From the NCBI GenBank assembly GCA_035527715.1, contig DATKZY010000141.1:11442-75441 (forward strand): 64,000 nt of DNA, in the 5' to 3' direction. The position numbers and the translations under genes are program-made. Below the pieces are notes generated by a model. The model did no database searches. It was given only the letters and a program-made list of their open reading frames with translations, and was not told where the DNA came from. Of the stretch, positions 40,165 through 50,462 are shown one piece after another (the first letter of the stretch is position 1; each line of letters starts with the position of its first letter). The DNA comes from DSUN01 sp035527715. Its GTDB lineage: Bacteria; Planctomycetota; PUPC01; DSUN01.

Positions 40165-41135
40165 TCGACTTCGCTCCCTTCCGCAGAGTCCTCCGCGCCT
40201 TCGTCCTCGCGCCTGCCGGCCGCCGGCAGTTCCTCGGGCGGCCGCTTCCGCCAGCGCGAGTGCAGCCAGAACCACTGGTCGGGATGCTGCCGCACGAAGC
40301 CCTCGATCCGCTTCGTGAACAACGCCGTGTTGGCCACCACGTCGGCCCGGTAGTCCCCCGTGCGGATCAGCTCGAACGGCGGGTCGCAGTGGAAGCAGTG
40401 CCGCAGTTCGTGGCCGATCCGATAGGTGTAGCCGGCCAGGACGGGCACGTCGTGCTTCAGGGCCAGGCTCGCCGGGCTGGGCACGGTGGAGGCGAGCTTG
40501 CCGAAGAAGGGGACGAATACGCCGCCCGCCCGCTGGTTCTGATCGATCAGCATAGCCACGCAGCCGCCGGCGCGCAAGTGGTTGAGCACCTTGCGGAGCG
40601 CCCCCTCGCGGCCCGCGACCTGGAGCCCCCCCCCCTCGCGAAACCGCCGCGCGCGCTCCTCGATCAGCGGGTTCGACTGCGTTCGCGCCACGACCAGTGC
40701 TCCGCCGGCCGCGTGGGCGAGGACCCGGCCCGCCAGCTCCCAGTTGCCGAAGTGCCCGGTGACCATGATGGCGCCCTTGCCCTTCGCCAGGGCCGCCTTC
40801 AGGTGTTCCTCGCCCTCGATGACCGAGAAGTCCTCCAGCGTCATGCGCTTCAGGATCTTCGGCAGCATCAGGTCTTCGACGAAGTTCGTGCACACGTTGC
40901 GGTAAACCCGCCGCACCAGGTCGCTCGCCTCCTGGGGGCTGAGGCCCAGCGCCCAGGCGGCGTTCGCCTCGGCCACGCGGCGATGCCAACGGTCGGCCAG
41001 CCGCGTGAGCCTGCCGAGGAACCTTCCCAGCCGCAAGTGCCAGCCGATCGGCAGCAGGCGCACGAGTCGCTCGACCCCCACCATGTAGAGGTACTCGGCA
41101 ATGACGCGCACCCGATTGCGCCGCTTCGTGGCCAC
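40161..41135 (-). CDS. lpxL: lipid A acyltransferase, LpxL/HtrB-like
   Basis: 324 residues. An N-terminal hydrophobic region near EYLYMVGVERLVRLLPIGW leads to the acyltransferase motif IMVTGHFGNWELAGRVLA (His and Glu of HX4E), LVVARTQSNPLIEERARRFREGGG and LIDQNQRAGGVFVPFFG. Such enzymes add secondary acyl chains to lipid A precursors at the inner membrane. The C-terminal about 25 residues are polar and rich in Glu. It is 29 bases after lpxK and coupled to hldE by GTGA. Confidence 0.88.
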   Translation of the reverse strand: MATKRRNRVRVIAEYLYMVGVERLVRLLPIGWHLRLGRFLGRLTRLADRWHRRVAEANAAWALGLSPQEASDLVRRVYRNVCTNFVEDLMLPKILKRMTLEDFSVIEGEEHLKAALAKGKGAIMVTGHFGNWELAGRVLAHAAGGALVVARTQSNPLIEERARRFREGGGLQVAGREGALRKVLNHLRAGGCVAMLIDQNQRAGGVFVPFFGKLASTVPSPASLALKHDVPVLAGYTYRIGHELRHCFHCDPPFELIRTGDYRADVVANTALFTKRIEGFVRQHPDQWFWLHSRWRKRPPEELPAAGRREDEGAEDSAEGSEVE

Positions 41136-41164
41136 CCGAACAACCGCCTTTCGTGCTCCACTCC

Positions 41165-42250
41165 TCAGCGCTTCACCACGCGGTCCAGGGCGGCTTGCAG
41201 CAAGTCCTCTCCTCGCGTCACCACAAGCTCAACGGCCAGCGCATGCAGCGGCGGCCCGGTGTCCGGGAACGCGTGGATCTTCACCGCGTCCTTCTCCGTC
41301 GTCACCACGGCCTCCGCTCCGGCTTCCGCCGCCCGACGGGCGAGAGCCGCCAGATCCTCCCCGCTGTACCAGTGGTGGTCGCGGAACGGCTCGTGGCGGA
41401 GCACCTGCGCGCCAAGCGCCTCGAGCGTCCTGGGGAACGCCGCGGGGTTTCCCAACGCGCTGAAGGCGAACACCTTCCGCCCGTGGACCCAAGACAGCGG
41501 GCGGGTCCCGGTCGTCCCGTGACAGCAGAAGTGGACTGGGCGGTGGACCGACTCGACCACGGGCCGTCCCGGGCACCAGCGGCGGACCTGTCTCTCCACG
41601 TCCTGCACCTGGCCCTTGGCCGCAAGGTCACAGCGCGTCAGCACCACGATATCTGCCCGCCGCAGGCCGCTCAGCGGCTCGCGCAGGAGACCTCGTGGCA
41701 GCAGATGCCCGTAGCCGAAGGGCAGCAAGGTGTCCACCGCCACGATATCGAGGTCGCGCCCCAGCGCGAGGTGCTGGAAGCCGTCGTCGAGCACGAGGCA
41801 TTCGGCCCCATGCTCGGCGATGGCCCGAAGCCCTCCGGCGTAGCGGCTCCCGTCCACCACGTGAGGCACGCCGGGCACCTGGCGGCGGAAGAGCAGCATC
41901 TCGTCGCTCTCGCCAGCGTTCGCAGTGCCCCCTTCAGGCGGTACTCTCTTCTCGCCGTAGCCGCGGCTCAGGATGGCGGCCCGCACCCCGCGGCCCACGA
42001 GCCAGCGCGCGATCCACACCACCAGCGGCGTCTTCCCCGTGCCGCCGGTCGTGATGTTCCCGACGCTGATCACCCGCGCGTCGAGCTCGCGGCACGCCAG
42101 GAGGCCCCAGTGGTAGAGCGCCAGCCGGGTGCTGCACGCAGCCCAATAGGGCGCCGAGAGGACGCTCAGCGAGGCCCGTACGGCGGCGGCGAGCGGCCCT
42201 CGCCGCTCGCCGCTGATGTACCCGAAAAACCGCGCCAGAGAACTTGCCAT
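41165..42250 (-). CDS. lpxK: tetraacyldisaccharide 4'-kinase
   Basis: 361 residues. LpxK phosphorylates the 4' position of the lipid A disaccharide using ATP. The Walker A motif is ISVGNITTGGTGKTPLVVWIA. ILSRGYGEK, GDSR-like VVDGSRYAGG and CLVLDDGFQHLALGRDLDIVAVD are conserved in the family. The C-terminal GAEAVVTTEKDAVKI also fits. The ATG at 42250 (GAGGGAAAG before it) is favoured over one at 42271, because the latter falls in the -10 region of the promoter at 42270-42298. First gene of the LPS operon. Confidence 0.94.
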   Translation of the reverse strand: MASSLARFFGYISGERRGPLAAAVRASLSVLSAPYWAACSTRLALYHWGLLACRELDARVISVGNITTGGTGKTPLVVWIARWLVGRGVRAAILSRGYGEKRVPPEGGTANAGESDEMLLFRRQVPGVPHVVDGSRYAGGLRAIAEHGAECLVLDDGFQHLALGRDLDIVAVDTLLPFGYGHLLPRGLLREPLSGLRRADIVVLTRCDLAAKGQVQDVERQVRRWCPGRPVVESVHRPVHFCCHGTTGTRPLSWVHGRKVFAFSALGNPAAFPRTLEALGAQVLRHEPFRDHHWYSGEDLAALARRAAEAGAEAVVTTEKDAVKIHAFPDTGPPLHALAVELVVTRGEDLLQAALDRVVKR

Positions 42251-42269
42251 GCTTTCCCTCAGCACCTGC

Positions 42270-42298
42270 ATTCTAGCAGAGCCGCGCTTGAGAGTCAA
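42270..42298 (-). promoter_or_regulatory. sigma-70-type promoter of the LPS operon
   Basis: Minus strand TTGACT (42298-42293), 17 bases, TAGAAT (42275-42270). Expected start of transcription near 42263, giving a short leader to lpxK. Confidence 0.8.
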
Positions 42299-42579
42299 AG
42301 GCCGCGTGACACGCGAATCGGGCTCCACGTTCAGGGCATGCAAACCAGCATGCGCGGCGCAGTACCGCTGCCAGATGGCAGCGCCTGGCGGCGCCGGACC
42401 CGGCATGTTGATTCCTGGCACACGACGTTGACGATGGGCAACATGGCACAAGTCGCTGTCAGGCAAGAAGATAGAGCGAGAAGGTGGCCACGGATGCACC
42501 AGCCGTGTTGCCAAGCGTCAACATCCGCCCAAAAGCACGCCCGGGGACACAGCCCCATGGGCCGTTGGCTGGAGACGTA
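42299..42579. other. gap between divergent LPS and PEP-CTERM genes
   Basis: No ORF worth calling. The base composition is less GC-rich than the flanks. Several short palindromes are visible (for example CTGCCAGATGGCAG around 42370), but no clear structure beyond the regulatory elements listed separately. Confidence 0.5.
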
Positions 42580-42600
42580 ACTCATTGGCGTGCAATGAGT
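42580..42600. promoter_or_regulatory. palindrome upstream of the sigma-54 promoter, possible enhancer site
   Basis: ACTCATTG-gcgtg-CAATGAGT is a perfect 8-bp inverted repeat centred about 50 bp upstream of the -24 element. NtrC-type activators bind such dyads upstream of sigma-54 promoters. In PEP-CTERM systems the regulator would be PrsR. The regulator gene is not in the window. Confidence 0.45.
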
Positions 42601-42639
42601 AACGCGGGCGCGGAAGCCATGCTCGGAGTCTGCCATGGC

Positions 42640-42655
42640 TGGCACGCCGTTTGCT
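42640..42655 (+). promoter_or_regulatory. sigma-54 (-24/-12) promoter of the PEP-CTERM gene
   Basis: TGGCACGCCGTTTGCT is a full match to TGGCACG-N4-TTGCW. Transcription would start near 42666, 23 bases before the ATG and just ahead of the GAGGAGG ribosome binding site (42678-42684). Confidence 0.8.
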
Positions 42656-42688
42656 GAGGTTAACAGCTAGGTAGGAAGAGGAGGTCGG

Positions 42689-44110
42689 ATGAAGCTGCGC
42701 TTGGGCATTGCGCTCGCCGCTCTGGTGGTCGTGGCAACGGCCGGCTTGGGGGCACCCATCGTCTACTTCGGCACGCTCGCGTCGTTCGGCGGGCCGGGCG
42801 AACTCGACCTCACGGGCACCTTCTCCTGCTCGTGGAACCCGGCAGGCCCGACGACTCCGGTGGGCGGGTTGACCTTCGTGAATGACGCCGGGGCAACGTA
42901 CCAGGGCATAACCTACTGGTCACAAAACACAACCTACCCATGGGGGACGAAGCCTGAATACGGAAGCACGCAGGACGCGAACAACCTGGAAACCGTGATG
43001 TATGGCATCCGCTGGTCCGCGAGCCCCAACTCGGTCAACGTCACACTGCCAACGTACGCCGGGCGTCAACACAAGCTCCAACTCATTTTCTCCGAGAACT
43101 ACTGGGCCGCTCCAGGCCGGCGGACCTTCGACATCAATGTCGGTGGCTCCCTGGCCGTAGATGAGTTCGACACCCTGGCTGTTACCGGGGGCTGGAGCGG
43201 CCAACCCACTCGCGGGGCAGTCTACACCTACTCGTTTGTGCCTGCCGCCGGGACCGTAGCCATAAGCCTGACCCCAGGGACCACTGCTTCCGACAAGAAC
43301 CCAATCCTCAACGCCCTCACACTGGAGGTGACTATCCCCACCTCGCCCGGGGGGTACTCCGCACGGGTGCTGTCGGCGAGCCCGCACATCTACCTCCGCC
43401 TCGACGAGGACCCCGGGGTGACGAGGGCGCTCGACTTCGCTGTGCAGGACGGCATCCAGCCCGGTACGTACTCGAACAGCCCCACCCTCGGCGTCGCCGG
43501 GATCCCCGGCACCGTCGCTGACCCCGACACCGCCGCGCGCTTCAACGGCACCAATCAGTCGGTCCTCATCCTCGATGCGCCCGACCCGACCGCCTACACA
43601 CTGGAGGCCTGGGCAATGCTCGAGAGCACGGCCAACCAGAGCCTCATCGTGCGCACAGATGGCGCCGGGCCGGCCGCCAACTGGTCCCACCAGCTCAGGG
43701 TCAACAGCGGCACGTTCGAGCACTACCTTCACGACGGCGCAGTGCGCTCCGTGCTCGGCACCACCGTAGTGCAGCCAGGCGTATGGTACTATGTCGTGGG
43801 GACCGCCACGAACGGCGGCCAGATGAACCTCTACGTGAACGGCCAGAGCGAGGGAACGCCTGTCTCGATCGGGAACCTGTGGACCGGTGGAGACCGCTGG
43901 ATGCTCGGCTCGAACTCAGGCCAATCGATGGGCTACTTCCTCGGCACGCTGGATGAGGTGGCGATCTACAGCAGCGTGCTCAGTCAGTCGGAGATTGCCG
44001 AGCACTATCGGCTTGGGAGCAGCCTCGTGCCCGAGCCGGCCACGTTCGGGCTGGTGGCGCTTGGCGCGCTCGCCGTAGCCCGTCGCCGGCGCCGCCGCCG
44101 AGCCGCTTGA
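42689..44110 (+). CDS. PEP-CTERM-anchored surface protein with malectin-like and LamG domains
   Basis: 473 residues. The signal peptide is MKLRLGIALAALVVVATAGLG|AP. Residues about 22-215 look like a malectin-type carbohydrate-binding fold (AGRQHKLQLIFSENYWAAPG, then RRTFDINVGGSLAVDEF). Residues about 220-445 form a LamG module (RFNGTNQSVLILDAPDPTAY, GVWYYVVGTATNGGQMNLYV, GTLDEVAIYSSVLSQSEIAE). The C-terminus VPEPATFGLVALGALAVA plus an Arg-rich tail is a textbook PEP-CTERM sorting signal, cut by an exosortase during export of exopolysaccharide-associated proteins. No exosortase gene is in the window. The gene is monocistronic, behind a sigma-54 promoter. Confidence 0.92.
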   Translation: MKLRLGIALAALVVVATAGLGAPIVYFGTLASFGGPGELDLTGTFSCSWNPAGPTTPVGGLTFVNDAGATYQGITYWSQNTTYPWGTKPEYGSTQDANNLETVMYGIRWSASPNSVNVTLPTYAGRQHKLQLIFSENYWAAPGRRTFDINVGGSLAVDEFDTLAVTGGWSGQPTRGAVYTYSFVPAAGTVAISLTPGTTASDKNPILNALTLEVTIPTSPGGYSARVLSASPHIYLRLDEDPGVTRALDFAVQDGIQPGTYSNSPTLGVAGIPGTVADPDTAARFNGTNQSVLILDAPDPTAYTLEAWAMLESTANQSLIVRTDGAGPAANWSHQLRVNSGTFEHYLHDGAVRSVLGTTVVQPGVWYYVVGTATNGGQMNLYVNGQSEGTPVSIGNLWTGGDRWMLGSNSGQSMGYFLGTLDEVAIYSSVLSQSEIAEHYRLGSSLVPEPATFGLVALGALAVARRRRRRRAA

Positions 44111-44135
44111 CTTTCCCCGCCTGCAATCCTATACT
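44107..44135 (+). promoter_or_regulatory. sigma-70-type promoter of hisS
   Basis: TTGACT (44107-44112), 17 bases, TATACT (44130-44135). The -35 box overlaps the stop codon of the PEP-CTERM gene. Transcription would start near 44142. Confidence 0.75.
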
Positions 44136-44149
44136 TTGCGTTGAGGGAA

Positions 44150-44184
44150 AGGGCGAGGCTTCGCCGGGGCCTGCGCCCTCTTTT
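44150..44184 (+). terminator. terminator-like hairpin in the hisS leader
   Basis: AGGGCG-AGGC and GCCT-g-CGCCCT form a 10-bp stem with one bulge, followed by CTTTT. It could end the PEP-CTERM mRNA. Because it lies after the predicted hisS transcription start, it could also act as an attenuator for hisS. Confidence 0.6.
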
Positions 44185-44211
44185 CGTGTTGGCCCGCGTG
44201 TGAGTGCGCAT

Positions 44212-45498
<1,287 letters not shown>

Positions 45499-45501
<3 letters not shown>

Positions 45502-45576
45502 CCCGTGACGCGTGACGCGTGACAGGAGCGTGGGCAACGGCGCTCTCTCTGGTCACGAATCACGCGTCACGGGTCA
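45499..45576. repeat. 17-bp inverted repeat of TGACGCG units (hisS-aspS gap)
   Basis: TGACCCGTGACGCGTGA (45499-45515) is the exact complement of TCACGCGTCACGGGTCA (45560-45576). The left arm continues the CGTGACG unit further inward. It begins at the hisS stop codon, so it is transcribed in any hisS-aspS mRNA. Confidence 0.85.
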
Positions 45577-45632
45577 CGCGTCCGCGGCGCCTCCAGAACA
45601 CACCGTTGCACCTTACAGAAGGGCTTGTCCCG

Positions 45633-47399
<1,767 letters not shown>

Positions 47400-47403
47400 G
47401 GGG

Positions 47404-47485
47404 ATGGGACACATGGGAGGGATGGGGTATATGGGACCCGCTCCGCTCCCCGTCCCATGGGTCCCATAGGTCCCATTCGTCCCAT
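47404..47485. repeat. inverted 9-base repeats (ATGGGACCN / complement)
   Basis: Four copies of a 9-base ATGGGACNN-type unit (47404-47439) face GTCCCATNN units (47452-47485), giving a long imperfect hairpin right after aspS. The same unit occurs as a direct repeat at 13679-13714. Confidence 0.8.
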
Positions 47486-47510
47486 CGCCCTTCCAGCGCG
47501 TCGGCTAGAT

Positions 47511-47632
47511 GGCTTGCCACGATTCCCGGTCGTTGTGGGCGGGGCCTCCGTGCCGCGCGGGGCAGAGACGCCCCGCCCACAGGATTGGCCCTCAACGGGT
47601 GCTCCCGCTTCGACCGGGAATCGTGGCAAGCC
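47511..47632. repeat. 122-bp element with 21-bp perfect terminal inverted repeats
   Basis: The 21 bases at 47511-47531 (GGCTTGCC...CCCGGTC) are exactly complementary to 47612-47632. Inside, GTGGGCGGGGC (47535-47545) pairs with GCCCCGCCCAC (47570-47580). It has MITE-like architecture, lies between convergent genes and carries no ORF. Confidence 0.8.
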
Positions 47633-47634
47633 AT

Positions 47635-48474
47635 TCAGGCATTGTCCGTTGTGACGGCGGGCGGGATCGGCCCATCGAACCCGGGCCGCTCGAAGGCACG
47701 GGCGTTGGGGAACGCCGCCTCGAAGCGCTTCCGCAGGCGGCCGAGGTGGACGAGGATGCTCAGGATGGAGTCCGACTTGGCCGGCAGATAGCGCCGCAGC
47801 ACGCCCCACGCCTCGATCGAGCGGTCAATCCCCAGAAGCGACACCTTCGCCGAGCCGTCGCAGTCGCGCGGGAACGGCGTCCCATCGTCATCCAGGATGT
47901 CCTCGCTGTCCGCGCCGTGGAGGGCGCGCATGAACTTCACGTGAATCAGCACCTGGTACCAGCCGATGACCTCGATGGCGTCCTGGACCAGGGCGGCCTC
48001 CTCCTCGGGGTCCTCGCCGGGCAGTTGCATGAGGAAGGCGCGGTTGAGCTGGCGCTCCTCCTCCTCGAAGAGCGCCTTGTTCTCCTCGAACCACTTGTCG
48101 GTCATCTTCACGTACTTCCAGGCGGCCTTGGAGGCGGGGTGGTTCTCGGCCTTGCGGCGCTTGCGTTCCTCCTGCTCGATGTACTCGGCCATTTCCTCCT
48201 CGGAGATCTCGGGGTCGATCCCCTGCTCCGCCGCGTCCTCGCGGATCATCTCGATGGTCTGCTGGAAGACGCCGTGGAGGTTGTCCCAGAATGCCTCGCT
48301 CTCGACGTCGTGGCCGGCGGGGTCGCGCCGCTCGGCCTCCTCTTCCTCCTGCATCGCCGCGCTGATGCAGCGCGATGTGAACTCGCACCGCTCGCACCAC
48401 CGGTCGCAGTAGTTGTGGATGCCCGAGATGAACCTCGGGTCGCCGGCCATGTCCTTCAGCCTGTCGAAATCCAA
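47635..48474 (-). CDS. hypothetical protein with an N-terminal Cys cluster
   Basis: 279 residues, very acidic. The N-terminus FISGIHNYCDRWCERCEFTSRC has a C-x3-C-x2-C-x5-C arrangement that could bind zinc or an Fe-S cluster. A long charged helical middle (SEEEMAEYIEQEERKRRKAE) and a helical C-terminal half (VIGWYQVLIHVKFMRALHGA, RSIEAWGVLRRYLP) follow. I know no function for it. It stands alone between two palindromes and ends at the 21-bp inverted-repeat element. Confidence 0.75.
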   Translation of the reverse strand: MDFDRLKDMAGDPRFISGIHNYCDRWCERCEFTSRCISAAMQEEEEAERRDPAGHDVESEAFWDNLHGVFQQTIEMIREDAAEQGIDPEISEEEMAEYIEQEERKRRKAENHPASKAAWKYVKMTDKWFEENKALFEEEERQLNRAFLMQLPGEDPEEEAALVQDAIEVIGWYQVLIHVKFMRALHGADSEDILDDDGTPFPRDCDGSAKVSLLGIDRSIEAWGVLRRYLPAKSDSILSILVHLGRLRKRFEAAFPNARAFERPGFDGPIPPAVTTDNA

Positions 48475-48490
48475 GGGGCAGCTCCCGGGG

Positions 48491-48583
48491 AATCCGTAAT
48501 GCGTAATCCGTAACCAGAGAGGAGCAGAGGAGACCCTGCACCTGGCTCTTCTCCAGTTACGGATTGCGAATTACGGATTACGG
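48491..48583. repeat. inverted repeat of CGTAATCC units
   Basis: CCGTAATGCGTAATCCGTAAC (from 48494) pairs with GTTACGGATTGCGAATTACGG (from 48556) with two mismatches over 21 bases. It lies in front of the Cys-cluster gene. Confidence 0.75.
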
Positions 48584-48599
48584 AATGGTGAACATGATT

Positions 48600-48632
48600 C
48601 GCGCCCGGAGCCACGACGGCGCTCCGGGCGCG
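48600..48632 (-). terminator. terminator-like hairpin after the Gfo/Idh/MocA gene
   Basis: CGCGCCCGGAGC and GCTCCGGGCGCG form a perfect 12-bp stem with a 9-base loop, about 35 bases beyond the stop of the oxidoreductase gene. The following AATCATGTT is only weakly T-rich. Confidence 0.55.
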
Positions 48633-48665
48633 GACAGTTGACTTCCGCGTGCAAGTGTGCACGCC

Positions 48666-49841
48666 CTACATCTTGACGGGCCGCGAATTGGCCTTAGCGC
48701 TCTTCACGGCGGCTTCGATGAACTTCATGTGCTTCACGCCGTCGTGGACGCAGGCGTAGCGCGTGCCGTCGCACTTGAAGGGCTTGCCGTCGTTGTAGAG
48801 GCGGACGTCCTTCTCGAACTCGCGGTGGAGCCGTGCGAAGGCGTCGTGGAACGCCTCGACGTGGCCGCTGGGAATGGTCGTCTCGGCGAGCAGGCCGGCC
48901 GGCACCTCGCCCAGGAAGTCGTCCTGCGCGGGGACCGCGGCGCGCCAGTAGAGGCGCTCGACGCCGCTGGGCAGGCGCAGGGTGACCAGCTCGGCGTCCT
49001 CCTGGCGCCACACGAGGCTGCCCTTCTCGCAGTTGACCTCGATGCCCAGGTCGTTCTTGTGGCCGATGGCGATCTGGCTGGCGCGGACCATCGCCTTCCC
49101 GCCGTTCGACAGCTCGCAGTAGGTGGTGAAGTGGTCGTCGAGCTGGCGGCCCTTGAGGAAGGTCTCGACAATGCCGCGGACGCTGACGACCTCGAGGCCG
49201 GTGACGAAGCGGAGCTGCATGAAGGCGTGGGTGCCGATGTCGCCGCCGCAGCAGCTCGCGCCCGCCATCTTGGGGTTGGTGCGCCACGAGGCCTGCTGCT
49301 GGCCGGTCGTCTCGAGCCGCGTGGCAAGCCAGCCCTGGAGGTAATAGCTGTCCGCCCACCGCACCTTGCCCAGCTTGCCGCTCGTGATGATCCAGCGGCT
49401 GAACCAGCTCGACCAGTGGCCAAGGTAGGTGTGGGAGATGCCGAAGGGCACCTTGTACTTCTCGACGGCGGCGGCGAGCTGCACGGCCTGCTTCGCCGTG
49501 ATCGTGAGCGGCTTCTCGCAGAAGACGGGGATGCCGGCCTTGAGGAGCTTCATCGCGGGGTCGAAGTGCACGAAGTTGGGCGTGACGATCAGCGCGTAGT
49601 CAATCCGCTCGCCGAGGGGGAGCTTCTTCTGCTCGTCAATCATCTCGTCGTAGCTGGCGTAGCCCTTGATGGGATAGGGCCAGTCGGCCGCGAACTTCAT
49701 CGCGAGGTCGGGCTTCTCGTGCAGCGCGCCGCACACCACGCGGCGGGTGCCGTCGAAGTGAATCGCCTTCTGATGGGGATTCACGATGAACGCGCCGCCC
49801 CCGCCGCCGACCAGACCCACGTTCAGCACTCGCTTCGCCAT
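48666..49841 (-). CDS. Gfo/Idh/MocA-family oxidoreductase
   Basis: 391 residues, NAD(P)-dependent. The N-terminal Rossmann motif is LNVGLVGGGGGAFIVNPHQKAI. The catalytic Lys is in VFCEKPLTITAKQAV (EKP motif), and the substrate His is in GGDIGTHAFMQLRFVTG. Family members oxidise sugars, inositols or their derivatives; this subgroup is common in planctomycetes. There is no Tat signal, so it is cytoplasmic. The ATG at 49841 has GGAG upstream. It is monocistronic with promoter 49896-49923 and terminator 48600-48632. Confidence 0.9.
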   Translation of the reverse strand: MAKRVLNVGLVGGGGGAFIVNPHQKAIHFDGTRRVVCGALHEKPDLAMKFAADWPYPIKGYASYDEMIDEQKKLPLGERIDYALIVTPNFVHFDPAMKLLKAGIPVFCEKPLTITAKQAVQLAAAVEKYKVPFGISHTYLGHWSSWFSRWIITSGKLGKVRWADSYYLQGWLATRLETTGQQQASWRTNPKMAGASCCGGDIGTHAFMQLRFVTGLEVVSVRGIVETFLKGRQLDDHFTTYCELSNGGKAMVRASQIAIGHKNDLGIEVNCEKGSLVWRQEDAELVTLRLPSGVERLYWRAAVPAQDDFLGEVPAGLLAETTIPSGHVEAFHDAFARLHREFEKDVRLYNDGKPFKCDGTRYACVHDGVKHMKFIEAAVKSAKANSRPVKM

Positions 49842-49895
49842 TGCTCGCTCCTTCACCAGAAACCCAGGAAAGGGACTCCCCGCCTCGTTCCGGCG

Positions 49896-49923
49896 ATTAT
49901 ACCGAGCGGCGGGCCTTTGTCAA
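49896..49923 (-). promoter_or_regulatory. sigma-70-type promoter of the Gfo/Idh/MocA gene
   Basis: Minus strand TTGACA (49923-49918), 16 bases, TATAAT (49901-49896): both boxes are perfect. Transcription would begin near 49889. Confidence 0.8.
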
Positions 49924-49951
49924 CCGCGCAATCCCTCTGGTCACCCGGGCC

Positions 49952-50383
49952 CTAGGCTGGCAGGACCACGCCCGAGCGTCGGGCGGCGTCGGCGAGCGCC
50001 CGAAGGCGATCAACGGCCTCCGCACTCGGATGCAGCGTGCCGCATTCCCAGCGGGAGACGGTGAGCTTGTGGACGCGCAGGCGTTTGCCCAATTGCTCCT
50101 GGGTGAGGCCCAGCGCGTGCCGGAGCGTCGCGATGAGGGCAGGGCTGGGCCGCGTGCCAATCTCGGAGGCCAGCGCCCGCAGTCGGTCAAGGAACTTCAC
50201 CCCTTCGGGCGTGAAGGCCAACTCGCCGCTGCGGTCCCTGACCACCGTGCGCGCGGGGACCTCGACGAACAGCGTCCGCCCATCGGGGAGCCGCATGGTG
50301 TAGGGCACGCCACGAGAGGACGTGCCCCCACGCCGAGCATGGCGGGTCGCCCGCGGCTGTCTTGCAGGTGCAGCGCTTGGCAT
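49952..50383 (-). CDS. XRE-family helix-turn-helix regulator, MqsA-antitoxin-like
   Basis: 143 residues. A basic N-terminus leads to a short beta-rich segment (TMRLPDGRTLFVEVPARTVV) and a linker ending in FTPEGVKFLDRLRAL. The HTH at about residues 83-120 is RHALGLTQEQLGKRLRVHKLTVSRWECG. The layout resembles MqsA/HigA-type antitoxins or stand-alone regulators. No toxin gene is adjacent. The ATG at 50383 is supported by a strong GGAGGA ribosome binding site 8 bases before it. TATACT just upstream may be its -10 box. Target genes are unknown. Confidence 0.8.
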   Translation of the reverse strand: MPSAAPARQPRATRHARRGGTSSRGVPYTMRLPDGRTLFVEVPARTVVRDRSGELAFTPEGVKFLDRLRALASEIGTRPSPALIATLRHALGLTQEQLGKRLRVHKLTVSRWECGTLHPSAEAVDRLRALADAARRSGVVLPA

Positions 50384-50462
50384 CGGTCAGTCCTCCTCCC
50401 AGTATACGGTGATGAAGTCGGGGACCTACGGCCAAGGATGGGGCCGCAGGTCCAGGTGGATT

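Noticed and set aside
40165..40989. Fusion of an upstream frame to HldE giving a 766-residue protein
   Set aside because: The upstream part is a shadow of lpxL. GTGA overlap and a ribosome binding site place the HldE start at 40164.
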